Assembly (NCBI RefSeq): GCF_014192395.1
Contig: NZ_JACHXW010000008.1
Span: 62,001 to 126,000 of the forward strand
Direction of reading: 5' to 3'
Length of the DNA stretch: 64,000 nt
Origin: Paenibacillus endophyticus
GTDB taxonomy: Bacteria; Bacillota; Bacilli; Paenibacillales; Paenibacillaceae
Within the stretch, counting starts at the first letter, position 1. The number at the start of each line of letters is the position of its first letter. A program made the translations under genes and the position numbers. Of this stretch, positions 1 through 8,792 are shown in pieces. The notes below the pieces were generated by a model. That model ran no database searches and had not been told where the DNA came from. It was given only the letters and a program-made list of their open reading frames with translations.

Positions 1-104
1 TGCTCGAAAAACGTCAGCGTATCCAGCGCGGCTTGATCATCAGGCCTGGCAATGGCAACGAGTTTGATTTGAAGCCAGTTGAACAATGCGTCCTCGAGCT
101 TCAT
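1..104 (-). CDS. Hypothetical protein, N-terminal part only
   Basis: A minus-strand reading frame starts at the ATG at 102-104 and runs off the window edge, giving 34 readable residues that begin MKLEDALFNWLQIKLVA. Its start overlaps the stop of ylaH (ATGA overlap), so the two are very probably translationally coupled. The visible part is a helical, acidic segment with no recognised motif. I do not recognise the family. Confidence 0.6.
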   Translation of the reverse strand, partial: MKLEDALFNWLQIKLVAIARPDDQAALDTLTFFE

Positions 105-412
105 TTGCCGGATTCCGCTTCCTGAGGCGAACGGCGTGCAGCTTTATTGTCTTTCCACTTGTCATAGAGCTGCCGCCCTCTCAGCATCAGCATCATAAGA
201 ACCGCCACGCCCATGCATTGAATAATGGGAAGCTTATCCACCTGGAGAATCATCAGGACGAAGGAACCGAATGCAATCAGCGCGTACACCAATATTTCTT
301 TGAATAACGGCAATTTCTGCTGAGCGCGAAACACTTTGTTGAATATGTATATTGTAAAGCCGAGAATGATCAAATACGAAATGAGCTTATGGTCGCTTAG
401 CCATGCCTGCAT
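101..412 (-). CDS. ylaH: YlaH-like membrane protein
   Basis: A 103-residue protein with two or three predicted membrane segments (about residues 12-28, 40-58 and 63-80) and a charged C-terminal tail. Length, composition and position immediately downstream of typA match YlaH of Bacillus, which lies beside ylaG (typA). Its function is unknown. It overlaps the next minus-strand gene by four bases. A typA terminator and a long palindrome separate it from typA, so it may have its own promoter. The assignment rests on synteny and topology. Confidence 0.7.
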   Translation of the reverse strand: MQAWLSDHKLISYLIILGFTIYIFNKVFRAQQKLPLFKEILVYALIAFGSFVLMILQVDKLPIIQCMGVAVLMMLMLRGRQLYDKWKDNKAARRSPQEAESGK

Positions 413-486
413 GCCGCAAACCCCCTTCAGTGAATGTTAACGGCTTTCGCCGTCATTTAGTTGCAACGCAACGAGGAATTGGGTGA

Positions 487-534
487 AATATAAGTGGGAT
501 TATAAGCTTCATCACTTATAATCCCACTTATATT
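487..534. repeat. 20-bp perfect inverted repeat with 8-nt loop
   Basis: AATATAAGTGGGATTATAAG at 487-506 is followed by an 8-base loop and its exact reverse complement at 515-534. No long T-run follows on either strand, so it is not a standard intrinsic terminator. It lies between the typA terminator and ylaH. Confidence 0.75.
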
Positions 535-541
535 CTTAAAG

Positions 542-580
542 AAAACGTAAGGCTTTGCATAGGTGCAAAACCTTACGTTT
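542..580 (-). terminator. Intrinsic terminator of typA
   Basis: The outer stem AAACGTAAGG (543-552) pairs with CCTTACGTTT (571-580) and an inner TTTGCA/TGCAAA stem extends it. On the minus strand it lies just after the typA stop and is followed by a short T-rich stretch. Confidence 0.7.
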
Positions 581-596
581 GTTTAATGGTTTGCTC

Positions 597-2438
597 TTAG
601 ACGCTTGCTTGAGCATTTTTGCGGTTTTTGTCCGCACGCTCGCGCTCGCTCTTATTCAAGATTTTTTTGCGAAGACGAATCGACTTCGGCGTAATTTCGC
701 AATACTCATCATCATTCAAGTACTCTAGCGCTTGCTCTAGGGAGAATAACCGAGGGCTCTTCAGCGTTACGGTATCATCCTTACCAGCCGAACGGATGTT
801 GTTCAATTGTTTTACTTTACAGATGTTAACGATGATGTCGTTCTCGCGCGTATGCTCGCCCACGATCATGCCCTCGTAAATTTCAGTACCCGGCTCCAAG
901 AACTGAATGCCGCGATCCTCAACGCCCATCATGCCGTAGAATGTTGATGTACCGTTCTCGCTTGCAACCAGAACGCCTTGGTGACGTCCGCCAACCCCTG
1001 AACCTGCAAGAGGTCCGTAGCTGTCGAAAGCATTGTTCATGATGCCGTAGCCGCGTGTCAGCGTTAGGAACTGTGTACGGTAGCCGATCAAGCCGCGAGC
1101 TGGGATTTTGAACTCAAGACGAACTTGGCCATTGCCATGGTTAATCATATTAAGCATCTCAGCCTTGCGTGTTCCAAGACTTTCCATTACAGCGCCCATG
1201 CTTTCTTCAGGCGTGTCGATTAGTAGACGCTCGTAAGGCTCTTTCTTCGAGCCGTCAATTTCTTTGATGATAACTTCAGGCTTGGAAACTTGAAGCTCGA
1301 AGCCTTCACGACGCATGTTCTCGATTAGAATACCAAGGTGAAGCTCACCGCGGCCTGAAACGACGAATGCATCAGGGCTATCTGTTTCTTCTACGCGAAG
1401 GGCAACGTCCGTCTCAAGCTCTTTGTAGAGACGCTCGCGAAGTTTACGGGAAGTAACCCATTTTCCTTCACGGCCTGCAAACGGGCTGTTGTTGACTAGA
1501 AACGTCATTTGAAGAGTAGGCTCGTCGATTTTGAGAACTGGCAATGCTTCAGGCTTCTGCGGATCAGCAATCGTTTCACCGATATTGATCTCACGGATAC
1601 CCGCGATTGCGATGATATCGCCTGCGCCAGCTTCTTCGATCTCAACGCGCTTCAATCCAACGAAACCGAATAGCTTCTCGATACGGGCTTGCTTATTGCC
1701 GCCTTCGCGAGTCATAACGGCTACCGTTTGGCCTTGTTTAATAATTCCGCGGTTTACGCGTCCAACAGCAATACGGCCAAGGTACTCGTTGTAATCAAGC
1801 AAAGTAACGAGGAATTGCAACGGCTGCGTTACGTCTTCTGTTGGAGAAGGAATGTTGCTTACGATCGTCTCGTAGAGTGCTTCCATGTTCTCGTCTTGCT
1901 TCTCTGGATCCATGCTTGATGTACCCATTAGCGCAGAAGCGTATACGACCGGGAATTCCAACTGCTCGTCGTTAGCGCCAAGCTCGATGAAGAGGTCAAG
2001 AACCTCGTCTACTACCTCTTGAGGTCTAGCGTTAGGACGGTCAATTTTGTTTACGACAACGATTGGCGTTTGGTTTGATTCAAGCGCTTTGCGCAATACG
2101 AACTTGGTTTGCGGCATACAGCCCTCGAATGCATCGACAACCAATAGCACGCCGTCAACCATTTTCATGATACGCTCAACCTCGCCGCCGAAGTCAGCAT
2201 GTCCAGGCGTATCCACGATGTTAATCAAATAGTCTTTGTAGTTGATCGCTGTGTTCTTAGCCAAAATCGTAATACCGCGTTCACGCTCAAGATCGTTTGA
2301 ATCCATCGCGCGTTCCTGAACTGCTTCATGGTCGCGAAACGTTCCTGATTGTTGTAGCAGTTTGTCAACCAATGTTGTTTTACCGTGGTCAACGTGGGCA
2401 ATAATGGCGATATTCCGTAGGTTCTCTCTTGCTTGCAT
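597..2438 (-). CDS. typA: Ribosome-associated GTPase TypA/BipA
   Basis: A 613-residue translational GTPase of the TypA/BipA family, full length for the family. The G1 motif AHVDHGKTT lies near residues 14-22, followed by the RERGITI switch region, DTPGHADF (G3) and NKIDRP (G4), then domain II, EF-G-like domains III and V, and the BipA C-terminal domain. TypA binds the ribosome like EF-G and is needed for 50S assembly and growth at low temperature or under stress. The gene follows a small membrane-protein gene with a 39-base gap and ends at a clear terminator. Confidence 0.97.
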   Translation of the reverse strand: MQARENLRNIAIIAHVDHGKTTLVDKLLQQSGTFRDHEAVQERAMDSNDLERERGITILAKNTAINYKDYLINIVDTPGHADFGGEVERIMKMVDGVLLVVDAFEGCMPQTKFVLRKALESNQTPIVVVNKIDRPNARPQEVVDEVLDLFIELGANDEQLEFPVVYASALMGTSSMDPEKQDENMEALYETIVSNIPSPTEDVTQPLQFLVTLLDYNEYLGRIAVGRVNRGIIKQGQTVAVMTREGGNKQARIEKLFGFVGLKRVEIEEAGAGDIIAIAGIREINIGETIADPQKPEALPVLKIDEPTLQMTFLVNNSPFAGREGKWVTSRKLRERLYKELETDVALRVEETDSPDAFVVSGRGELHLGILIENMRREGFELQVSKPEVIIKEIDGSKKEPYERLLIDTPEESMGAVMESLGTRKAEMLNMINHGNGQVRLEFKIPARGLIGYRTQFLTLTRGYGIMNNAFDSYGPLAGSGVGGRHQGVLVASENGTSTFYGMMGVEDRGIQFLEPGTEIYEGMIVGEHTRENDIIVNICKVKQLNNIRSAGKDDTVTLKSPRLFSLEQALEYLNDDEYCEITPKSIRLRKKILNKSERERADKNRKNAQASV

Positions 2439-2477
2439 AACTAGTAATCCACTCCAATTGTTTTTTATTTAAAACTT

Positions 2478-2960
2478 TTACCAACGCTTGCGTTTGCTTA
2501 GCATCATCCAAACACCTGCTGCAATCAGCGCAACGGCAATCGCATAAATCCCCCAGCTCCATAGGAGCACAAGAACGACAAACACAGCCGACGCGGCAGC
2601 AAGCGCAATGGATGCCGAAAGCACAACACGCGGTCTGGATGAACCGAACAAATAATATTCGTAAAGGCCTGCTGCTACACCAAAAATAAACAACGGCCAC
2701 AAATATTTCAAGCTATCCCATCCAAAAAGGTTGCAAACGACAAACAGCAGGGCATATACGACGAGCATTCCGCCTGGCACAAGCACAACTGCAGGAACTA
2801 ATCTGCCGAAGTATAACACATGCAGAAGCACTCCGGGGATTAAAACGAGCAGCGGCCAAAAAACTGCGCCCAAAAAGCTGAATACACCTAACTTGCCCAA
2901 CAAAATAACGAGCCCGGCTAACAGCAAAATAATTCCAGTGGAATATTTGTTATTAGGCAT
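2478..2960 (-). CDS. Small multispanning membrane protein (LiaI/LiaF-like region)
   Basis: A 160-residue, almost entirely hydrophobic protein with about six predicted membrane segments and a KRKRW C-terminus. The opening pattern, in which a hydrophobic helix containing LLAGLVILLGKLG is followed by FWPLLVLIPG, resembles the membrane region shared by LiaI/LiaF-type and related uncharacterised proteins. There is no enzymatic motif. It lies 39 bases upstream of typA on the same strand and may be cotranscribed with it. Function unknown. Confidence 0.75.
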   Translation of the reverse strand: MPNNKYSTGIILLLAGLVILLGKLGVFSFLGAVFWPLLVLIPGVLLHVLYFGRLVPAVVLVPGGMLVVYALLFVVCNLFGWDSLKYLWPLFIFGVAAGLYEYYLFGSSRPRVVLSASIALAAASAVFVVLVLLWSWGIYAIAVALIAAGVWMMLSKRKRW

Positions 2961-3081
2961 TCGCGCTTCCGCTCCTTACAACGCCAATCGCATATGTTGA
3001 CGAAAGACGACAGTTTTTATCTATATTAGTTTATAGGAATTGTTCCGAAAATACCAGTACGTAGCGGGGGTCTGCACAAAA

Positions 3082-3123
3082 AAAAACCGAGCCGCCCTAT
3101 TTTTCCCGAGCGGAACGGTCAAT
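3082..3123 (-). terminator. Probable terminator of the minus-strand terC gene
   Basis: On the minus strand CCG..CCGC pairs with GCGG..CGG across a two-base internal mismatch and is followed by nine T residues. It overlaps the stop codon of the TerC gene. The stem is imperfect. Confidence 0.5.
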
Positions 3124-3790
3124 AAACGTCAAAATACCGGCTTTTTTTGACTATGGCAAGTGCGATGACGAGTGGCACGCAGAGCAAAGGTATCGCTTCG
3201 GCAAGCGTTTTGGACCCGTGGAACAACAGCTTGTTCAATCCCGGGTCATGCATTAGCATTTCGCCGGCGGCATAAGCGAGCAGCGCAGCGCCGATGTAAG
3301 ACAGGGCAGGATACTTCTGCAACAGCTTGCCGAGCATCTGGCTCCCCCATATAATCATCGGAATGCTAAGCGCAATGCCGAGCATAATCAGGATCGGATC
3401 TCCTTCAGCGACAGCCGCAATCGCCAAGACGTTGTCTAGACTCATAACGAAGTCCGCCACTACGATGGTCCAGATTGCCGCGCCGATTGTTTTCGCCTTT
3501 TTGACTGTATGGTTATCCTGTTGTCCGCCTGCCTCAGCAAGCAGCTTCACCGCGATATAGAACAACAGCAACGCGCCAATCGCTTGCAAGAAAGGCACCT
3601 GGAGCAGCTTGATCGCCACCAAGGTAAGCACGCACCTAAGGCCAACAGCTGCGGCTGCTCCCCACCAGACCGCTTTTTTTCGCTGCTCCGGCGGCAGCTG
3701 GCCGCTGGCCATCGCGATAACAATGGCGTTGTCTCCGCTAAGCAATACGTTAATAAGCACGATTTCAACAAAAATGATCAGGCTGTCCAA
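3119..3790 (-). CDS. TerC family integral membrane protein
   Basis: A 223-residue membrane protein with about seven helices. It carries the two TerC signature acidic motifs in membrane segments, SGDNAIVIA near residue 18 and MSLDNVLAIA near residue 115. TerC-family members (YkoY, YceF, YjbE in Bacillus) export or metalate with Mn(II). The start is TTG at 3788-3790, placed 8 bases after AGGGGG; an ATG further upstream is out of frame. A paralogue is transcribed divergently 139 bp away. Confidence 0.9.
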   Translation of the reverse strand: MDSLIIFVEIVLINVLLSGDNAIVIAMASGQLPPEQRKKAVWWGAAAAVGLRCVLTLVAIKLLQVPFLQAIGALLLFYIAVKLLAEAGGQQDNHTVKKAKTIGAAIWTIVVADFVMSLDNVLAIAAVAEGDPILIMLGIALSIPMIIWGSQMLGKLLQKYPALSYIGAALLAYAAGEMLMHDPGLNKLLFHGSKTLAEAIPLLCVPLVIALAIVKKSRYFDVY

Positions 3791-3929
3791 ACCGCATACC
3801 CCCTCTCATTCAGATGTATGTACAAGCTCGACTGAATATGTCCGAAAAAAAAAGGAATCTAACGCCAATGCTGGTCGTATCATTGTACAATCCAAGTCGT
3901 AATTGTTAATGGAAGGTGGGCCATGATTT

Positions 3930-4628
3930 ATGGATCTATTTTCAGTCGAGTTTTTCTCGGCACTGTTGACGATCGTATTCATCGATCTGATCTTGGCCGG
4001 GGACAATGCCATCGTGATCGGACTGGCGGCACGCAACCTGCCGAAGGAGCAGCAGAAAAAAGCCGTGATATGGGGGACTGCGGGAGCGGTTGGCATACGG
4101 GTAATTGCCACGTTGTTGGTCGTGCAGCTGCTGAACGTGCCTTGGCTCAATCTGGTTGGCGGACTGCTGCTTGTATGGATTGCTTATAAGCTGCTCGTGC
4201 AAGAGGATCCCCATGACGGGATCAAATCCGGCAATACGCTCTGGCAATCGATTCGGACGATCATAATTGCCGACGCTGCTATGGGCATCGATAATGTCAT
4301 CGCGGTTGCCGGTGCCGCGCATGGGGATACCTTGCTCGTCGTGCTGGGGCTCATTATCAGCGTGCCGGTTGTGGTTTGGGGCAGCACGATCTTTATTAAG
4401 TTAATCAACCGCTTCGCATGGATCGTTTATCTCGGCTCCGCGGTGCTTGCTTACACCGCCGCCAAGATGATTACGCACGAAAAATCTTTTAAAGCTTTTT
4501 TTGAGAATCCTTTTTATTTATGGGCTTTTATCCTACTCGTCGTCATTATCACGATCTTAGCCGGCTTGTTCACCAACTACTATAGAAAAAAGAAGCATGA
4601 ACAGCAAAAAAGCAGCGAATCCCTATAA
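3930..4628 (+). CDS. TerC family integral membrane protein (paralogue)
   Basis: A 232-residue membrane protein that is a paralogue of the divergent neighbour. Its motifs AGDNAIVIGL and MGIDNVIAVAG match the family's two conserved Asp-containing helices. It ends in a basic and polar tail (RKKKHEQQK). A role in Mn(II) efflux or protein metalation is inferred from the family. The stop codon lies inside the stem of a strong terminator. I see no yybP-ykoY type Mn riboswitch upstream. Confidence 0.9.
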   Translation: MDLFSVEFFSALLTIVFIDLILAGDNAIVIGLAARNLPKEQQKKAVIWGTAGAVGIRVIATLLVVQLLNVPWLNLVGGLLLVWIAYKLLVQEDPHDGIKSGNTLWQSIRTIIIADAAMGIDNVIAVAGAAHGDTLLVVLGLIISVPVVVWGSTIFIKLINRFAWIVYLGSAVLAYTAAKMITHEKSFKAFFENPFYLWAFILLVVIITILAGLFTNYYRKKKHEQQKSSESL

Positions 4629-4645
4629 GGGATTCCTGCTTTTTT
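4611..4645. terminator. Bidirectional intrinsic terminator
   Basis: AGCAG plus GAATCCCT pairs with AGGGATTC plus CTGCT around an ATA loop, and T-runs flank it on both strands. It terminates the plus-strand terC gene (whose stop codon is in the loop region) and the minus-strand GH43 gene. Confidence 0.9.
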
Positions 4646-4652
4646 GGCATGC

Positions 4653-5552
4653 TCAAGGATGCCCGATGCTCCACTCTCCATCGACTTCAAGCAATTCAAC
4701 GAATATCGCCCGCTCATCCGGGGTTCGGTTGGGTGTATGAATGGCGAGCAGCAAACGCTCTTCAAAGGTGTGAAAAACCATCCCATGACCGCCATCGTTC
4801 CGGTACAGCGCTTGCTCAGAATGAATCCATGGACCTGTCACGAGACCCGATTCCGATTCCGAGATCCCGAGCGCATATTGATTGTCAATGAAGCTTGCCC
4901 AAAGCATCATGAGTTTGCCTGACTTCGAAGTGAACAGATAGGGACCATCCGTCACAAAGTTGCTTCTCTCCGGAAATCTAGGCGAAACATAAGGGGTCGT
5001 CCAAGCCGCCTGAGACGCGGTAAACAGCAGCACCGGCTCCGAAACGGCTTCTTTTAAATCGCCGCTAAGTCTAACTGCACAAATTTCGCCATCGGCAACC
5101 TGCTGCCATTCATGGCAGAATACCATCCAAGGCTGTCCCTCCGCATCTATATATAAACTCCCGTCTAATGAGCTCCAGCTGGCAGGCGTTACAGGACCAT
5201 CGCTTAATGGCTCGAAAGGCCCTAATGTGCTATCGGCCATCAGTACCGCTGTCCCAAGAAAGCCATTATCTAATCTCCTGAAAGTAGCGAACATATAGTA
5301 GCTGCCTCGATAGGAATAAACCTCGGGCGCCCAAAAGTTCGTATCCGCAAAAAAATCAACGGAAGGTCGAAAAACGGTAAAAGGACCTTCCCAACTTATC
5401 AAATCCGTGCTCACATAAGCTTCGAATCCTGTTCCTTTTCCCCATATATTTTTATCTGTGCTGCCGTACAAATAATAGTTGCCTTCCTCTATGACAGGCA
5501 ATACATAGGGGTCTCTGATTTGTATTTGATCAATGGTGAGCATTGCGCGCAC
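4653..5552 (-). CDS. Glycoside hydrolase family 43-like protein
   Basis: A 299-residue protein with the five-bladed propeller pattern of GH43. RDPYV near residue 14 supplies the usual catalytic base Asp, and SLDGS near residue 130 supplies a second Asp. The site where many GH43 enzymes have EGP reads TDGP, so the general acid may be elsewhere (for example the Glu in CHEW near 148) or changed. No signal peptide is seen, so it is probably cytoplasmic and acts on imported oligosaccharides such as arabino- or xylo-oligosaccharides. It is the last gene of the sugar operon, 12 bases after the preceding glycosidase-like gene. Confidence 0.85.
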   Translation of the reverse strand: MRAMLTIDQIQIRDPYVLPVIEEGNYYLYGSTDKNIWGKGTGFEAYVSTDLISWEGPFTVFRPSVDFFADTNFWAPEVYSYRGSYYMFATFRRLDNGFLGTAVLMADSTLGPFEPLSDGPVTPASWSSLDGSLYIDAEGQPWMVFCHEWQQVADGEICAVRLSGDLKEAVSEPVLLFTASQAAWTTPYVSPRFPERSNFVTDGPYLFTSKSGKLMMLWASFIDNQYALGISESESGLVTGPWIHSEQALYRNDGGHGMVFHTFEERLLLAIHTPNRTPDERAIFVELLEVDGEWSIGHP

Positions 5553-5564
5553 TCCTTTCTTTTC

Positions 5565-7214
5565 TTATCGATAGGCGGGGTTTATTATGCCGATATCTGT
5601 CCCTTTGACAAAAGAATGATTTTCATAATACTGCTGTTCATTCCCTTTTATTTGGAAATTCAATTCCTTATCGCCATAGTTGACCACGCCTGAAACAAGC
5701 CTAGTGCTCATCCCGACGATGCCCTTCAAGCTTCCATCACGCGCTGTTAGGATTCGGATGCCGCTAGGAAAGGACATGCAGCGTTCTCCATCCTTATAAA
5801 TCTCGCAGCGGAGTCTCGTATTTACGAGTTCAAAGGTAACGCCATCGACTATGCGGCTATAGCCGGTCTCTCCCGCCAGCTCTTCCCCATGATCCATGTC
5901 ATAAGGAAGCAGTCCCGTAAACCAAAGCTCGCCAGCCGGCGTAGGCAGGATGCCGCATAATCGCTCCACGTAATCAATCAAACAAAGGATGGAAGGTGAA
6001 TAGGTCTCTGTAAAGCCCTCATCCCCTGTCCATGGGCTAATAGCCTGGGAGAAACGCGTAGCTTTGGCAAAGGACGCAAGAATCGGATAGATGATCCACG
6101 TAAGCTCCACATGGCGCCCATGATGCTCAAAGGCATGTGGCGTTCTGATTAAGCTGAGGAAATTCGATGGGCCGCCCCAGCTGTTGTAGCTCGAAAATGG
6201 ATCAAATCTCGGATCATCCATTGCCAAGGACGTAAACGGATATTTAGCAAAAAACTTGCTCGTATTCAACAAATAACGCTTCAGCATCACGTCAAAGAAC
6301 TCCCGTTCTCCAACCTCGCAAGCCATCACGCGCAACAACACATCCGACTGCACGCGCACCCATTCATCATTTCGGTCGAGGTCATAGAAAAAGTGATCCT
6401 CCTGGTCAAAGCAGTGGCGGAACAAGCTGGATAGGCTCTCCTTTGCTTTCGCGAGCCACTCGTCTCCAGAATGACCGAGCTCCTCGGCTATTCTCGCTAA
6501 GTACAAGCGCTGGCAATACATATTGGCCGTTAAATCCGGCGCAAGAAAAGGCAGGATTGGTGAATCCGGATTGAATTGGGAAGCATCGCCTAAGTGCGGG
6601 GTATCGGGAACATGCCAGAATCGCGGCGATAGATCATGCCCGGTGTCAAACGTACTGAAAGCTTCCACGCAGCCGCTGCCTCTCGTGTTGCGATTGGCGG
6701 CAATCCACACATCGTAGCTGGACATTGCGTCGTACATCGTCTGGAGAAATGACTTGTCCGGCTGATTCAGCTTGTAATGATTCCACACGCTGCGCGCAAG
6801 CGGCGTCACGAGCTGAATTTGCCGGTATGACGGCCCCTGCTCCGTTACTTTGTAGGGAATCAACCCGTCCTCCCGCTGGTTCTTTGCAAAAGATTCGAAA
6901 GTACGCTCCGACACTGACGGGATAAACCGAGACAGCAGCTCTGCATTAATGGTTCCTGTGCTCTCAAGCCAGCAGCCCAGGTAAATTCCCCCTTCATGCA
7001 GAATCGGCTCCTCACCTCCCGTCGGCACGATGCAATCCAGCAGCTTCTTTACGGCAGCATAATAAACCTGCTCCAGCTTGCCTGAACGCGCTGAGAACTT
7101 TACTCCCGAGCGGCTCCATTCCTCGATTACTTTTTTGTCAGATGATTTCCTAAGCTCCCCGATCCGCGCTTCAACCGAAACCTCGCGAAGCTTGTGCAGC
7201 ATCCCATCGTTCAT
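5565..7214 (-). CDS. Six-hairpin glycosidase-like (MGH1/GH63-type) protein
   Basis: A protein of about 549 residues with an alpha/alpha-barrel-like pattern, including ESTGTINAELL, EAFSTFDTGHD, WGGPSNFLSL and a C-terminal beta-rich part. It resembles mannosylglycerate hydrolase-like and GH63-type enzymes; the substrate is unknown. The frame stays open up to 7319, but I choose the ATG at 7212-7214. It has a GGCGAGG-like ribosome site, and the longer frame would start upstream of a terminator hairpin (7266-7295). No signal peptide is seen, so it is likely cytoplasmic. It sits between the binding-protein gene and the GH43-like gene. Confidence 0.8.
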   Translation of the reverse strand: MNDGMLHKLREVSVEARIGELRKSSDKKVIEEWSRSGVKFSARSGKLEQVYYAAVKKLLDCIVPTGGEEPILHEGGIYLGCWLESTGTINAELLSRFIPSVSERTFESFAKNQREDGLIPYKVTEQGPSYRQIQLVTPLARSVWNHYKLNQPDKSFLQTMYDAMSSYDVWIAANRNTRGSGCVEAFSTFDTGHDLSPRFWHVPDTPHLGDASQFNPDSPILPFLAPDLTANMYCQRLYLARIAEELGHSGDEWLAKAKESLSSLFRHCFDQEDHFFYDLDRNDEWVRVQSDVLLRVMACEVGEREFFDVMLKRYLLNTSKFFAKYPFTSLAMDDPRFDPFSSYNSWGGPSNFLSLIRTPHAFEHHGRHVELTWIIYPILASFAKATRFSQAISPWTGDEGFTETYSPSILCLIDYVERLCGILPTPAGELWFTGLLPYDMDHGEELAGETGYSRIVDGVTFELVNTRLRCEIYKDGERCMSFPSGIRILTARDGSLKGIVGMSTRLVSGVVNYGDKELNFQIKGNEQQYYENHSFVKGTDIGIINPAYR

Positions 7215-7265
7215 TATTTTCGCCTCGCCTTCTATTTCTTTCATGCAGGACGCATAGCCATTATA

Positions 7266-7295
7266 AGAAAACAGGCTGCCGCAGGGCAGCCTGTT
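7266..7295 (-). terminator. Internal operon terminator after the solute-binding protein gene
   Basis: AACAGGCTGCC (7270-7280) pairs perfectly with GGCAGCCTGTT (7285-7295) around a 4-base loop. On the minus strand it is followed by TTTTC. It lies just downstream of the binding-protein stop and before the next gene, so it probably lets only part of the transcripts continue into the two glycosidase genes. Confidence 0.85.
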
Positions 7296-7326
7296 CTCGT
7301 GGACACAGCTATTTATCATGCCGTGC

Positions 7327-8661
7327 TTATTGGTTGTTATTAAAAATTTTCAACGTACCGTTATAGAAATCTTTGACTGCTGCATCTACTTGCTTGCGCC
7401 CGAAGCCGATTTCATACATCGTCGTTTCGGCAAGCTTGGAATATTCGGAGAAGCCTGGCGGATTGTAGCTGACTGCGAACGGCTCCGTCTTCGTTGCGGA
7501 AGATACCCGGCTTGTGTAGTCGTATACAATTTTCTCCACTTCGTTCGCTTCTGCCTCAAGCAGTGTACGATTGGCTGCAGTTACGGGAACCCCGCGGTCA
7601 TTACCCAATGTTTTGGCAACATCAGGGTCATTGATAAAGAAGCTTAGCAGCGTGGCAACCTCCTTCGGGTGTTTCGACTTTGCATAACCGGATAAGCCCT
7701 GGCTGGATTCAAATACAACGCCAGTCCCTTTCTCGCCTCTTGGCAGCTGGACCATGATCAATTCATCCTGCGTCAGCCCTTGCAGCGCAGCCAGCTGGTT
7801 CGACGGAATCAAACTCATCGCTACTTTGCCCGTAACCACCAAGGATTTGCTCGTATCACCCGGCGGATTCGATACTTGAAGCTCGGATGGTACGACTCCG
7901 CCCGCTTTGGAGGTATCCTCCCAATACTGGAACCATTTCAGCGCGTCAGCTTCTTCAAAGCCAAGCGTCCCTTTTTCCATATCGTAGAGCTGCTTCCCTT
8001 GCTGCTTTAGGCCGATGTCCATCCCGTCGATCGACATATTGTAGGTGCCATAAATACCGCCGCCGAGCTTGCTGGAGATATCTTTGCTGACAGCTGCAAA
8101 TTCCTGCCAATCCCAGCCATCCTCAGGGACCGGCATTCCCGCTTTCTCAAACATCGTTTTATTGACAACGATGCCGCGCGCGTTGGCTCCTGCCGAGATG
8201 TGAAGCAGCTTGCCCTTAATGGTACCGTACTCCACCATCGATTTATCCATATCGCTTAAGTTCAGCTCGTTGCCGACATATGGCGCCAGATCGAGAAGCA
8301 CTTCCTTGTTGGCGTAATCCACGACATTGCCACCTAAGAAGAAAACGTCTGGGGCCGTGCCCGAAGCCAGCTGCGTGTTAAGCTTGTCGAAATAACCCGT
8401 AGATGGCGCAAACTCTCCGACTACCTTAATGTTCGGGTACTTGCTTTCGAATAATTTTAACGCTTCATTCGTAATATCCGCTCTTTTTTGGTCTCCCCAC
8501 CACATCATGCGAAGCTCGACCTGCTCGCCTCCTGCCGCATTGTTCCCGCCATTGGATGGTTGGCCATCAGAAGCGCCTCCGCTGCCCGTACCTCCTGAGC
8601 AGGCTGCCGTAACGACCATCAGCAAGCCCAAAGCCAGTGCCGCCATTCTTTTTTTCATCAT
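7327..8661 (-). CDS. Sugar ABC transporter substrate-binding lipoprotein
   Basis: A 444-residue family 1 extracellular solute-binding protein. The N-terminus has basic residues, a hydrophobic stretch and the lipobox VTAAC with the acylated Cys at residue 21, followed by a Gly/Ser-rich linker. The mature part has typical features such as LASGTAPDVFFLGG. It would capture an oligosaccharide at the membrane surface for the two permeases encoded upstream. The terminator after it suggests it is the most abundant product of the operon, as is usual for binding proteins. Confidence 0.95.
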   Translation of the reverse strand: MMKKRMAALALGLLMVVTAACSGGTGSGGASDGQPSNGGNNAAGGEQVELRMMWWGDQKRADITNEALKLFESKYPNIKVVGEFAPSTGYFDKLNTQLASGTAPDVFFLGGNVVDYANKEVLLDLAPYVGNELNLSDMDKSMVEYGTIKGKLLHISAGANARGIVVNKTMFEKAGMPVPEDGWDWQEFAAVSKDISSKLGGGIYGTYNMSIDGMDIGLKQQGKQLYDMEKGTLGFEEADALKWFQYWEDTSKAGGVVPSELQVSNPPGDTSKSLVVTGKVAMSLIPSNQLAALQGLTQDELIMVQLPRGEKGTGVVFESSQGLSGYAKSKHPKEVATLLSFFINDPDVAKTLGNDRGVPVTAANRTLLEAEANEVEKIVYDYTSRVSSATKTEPFAVSYNPPGFSEYSKLAETTMYEIGFGRKQVDAAVKDFYNGTLKIFNNNQ

Positions 8662-8792
8662 GCTTCCCCCTAATGAATTAGTATGAATCCGTTCTCAAAA
8701 TCAATGCTACCCTTGATTGTGCCCAATCGGAATTTGATTCCTTCGGTTGTTGACTATCATTTTTTTTGGAATCGCTTTAGCGCTCCTGTGAG

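Noticed and set aside
3791..3929. Possible yybP-ykoY Mn riboswitch between the two terC genes
   Set aside because: No conserved core of that riboswitch was found on either strand, and the gap is short for it.
7215..7319. N-terminal extension of the six-hairpin glycosidase-like protein
   Set aside because: The extension would start upstream of a terminator hairpin, without a ribosome site; the ATG at 7214 has one.
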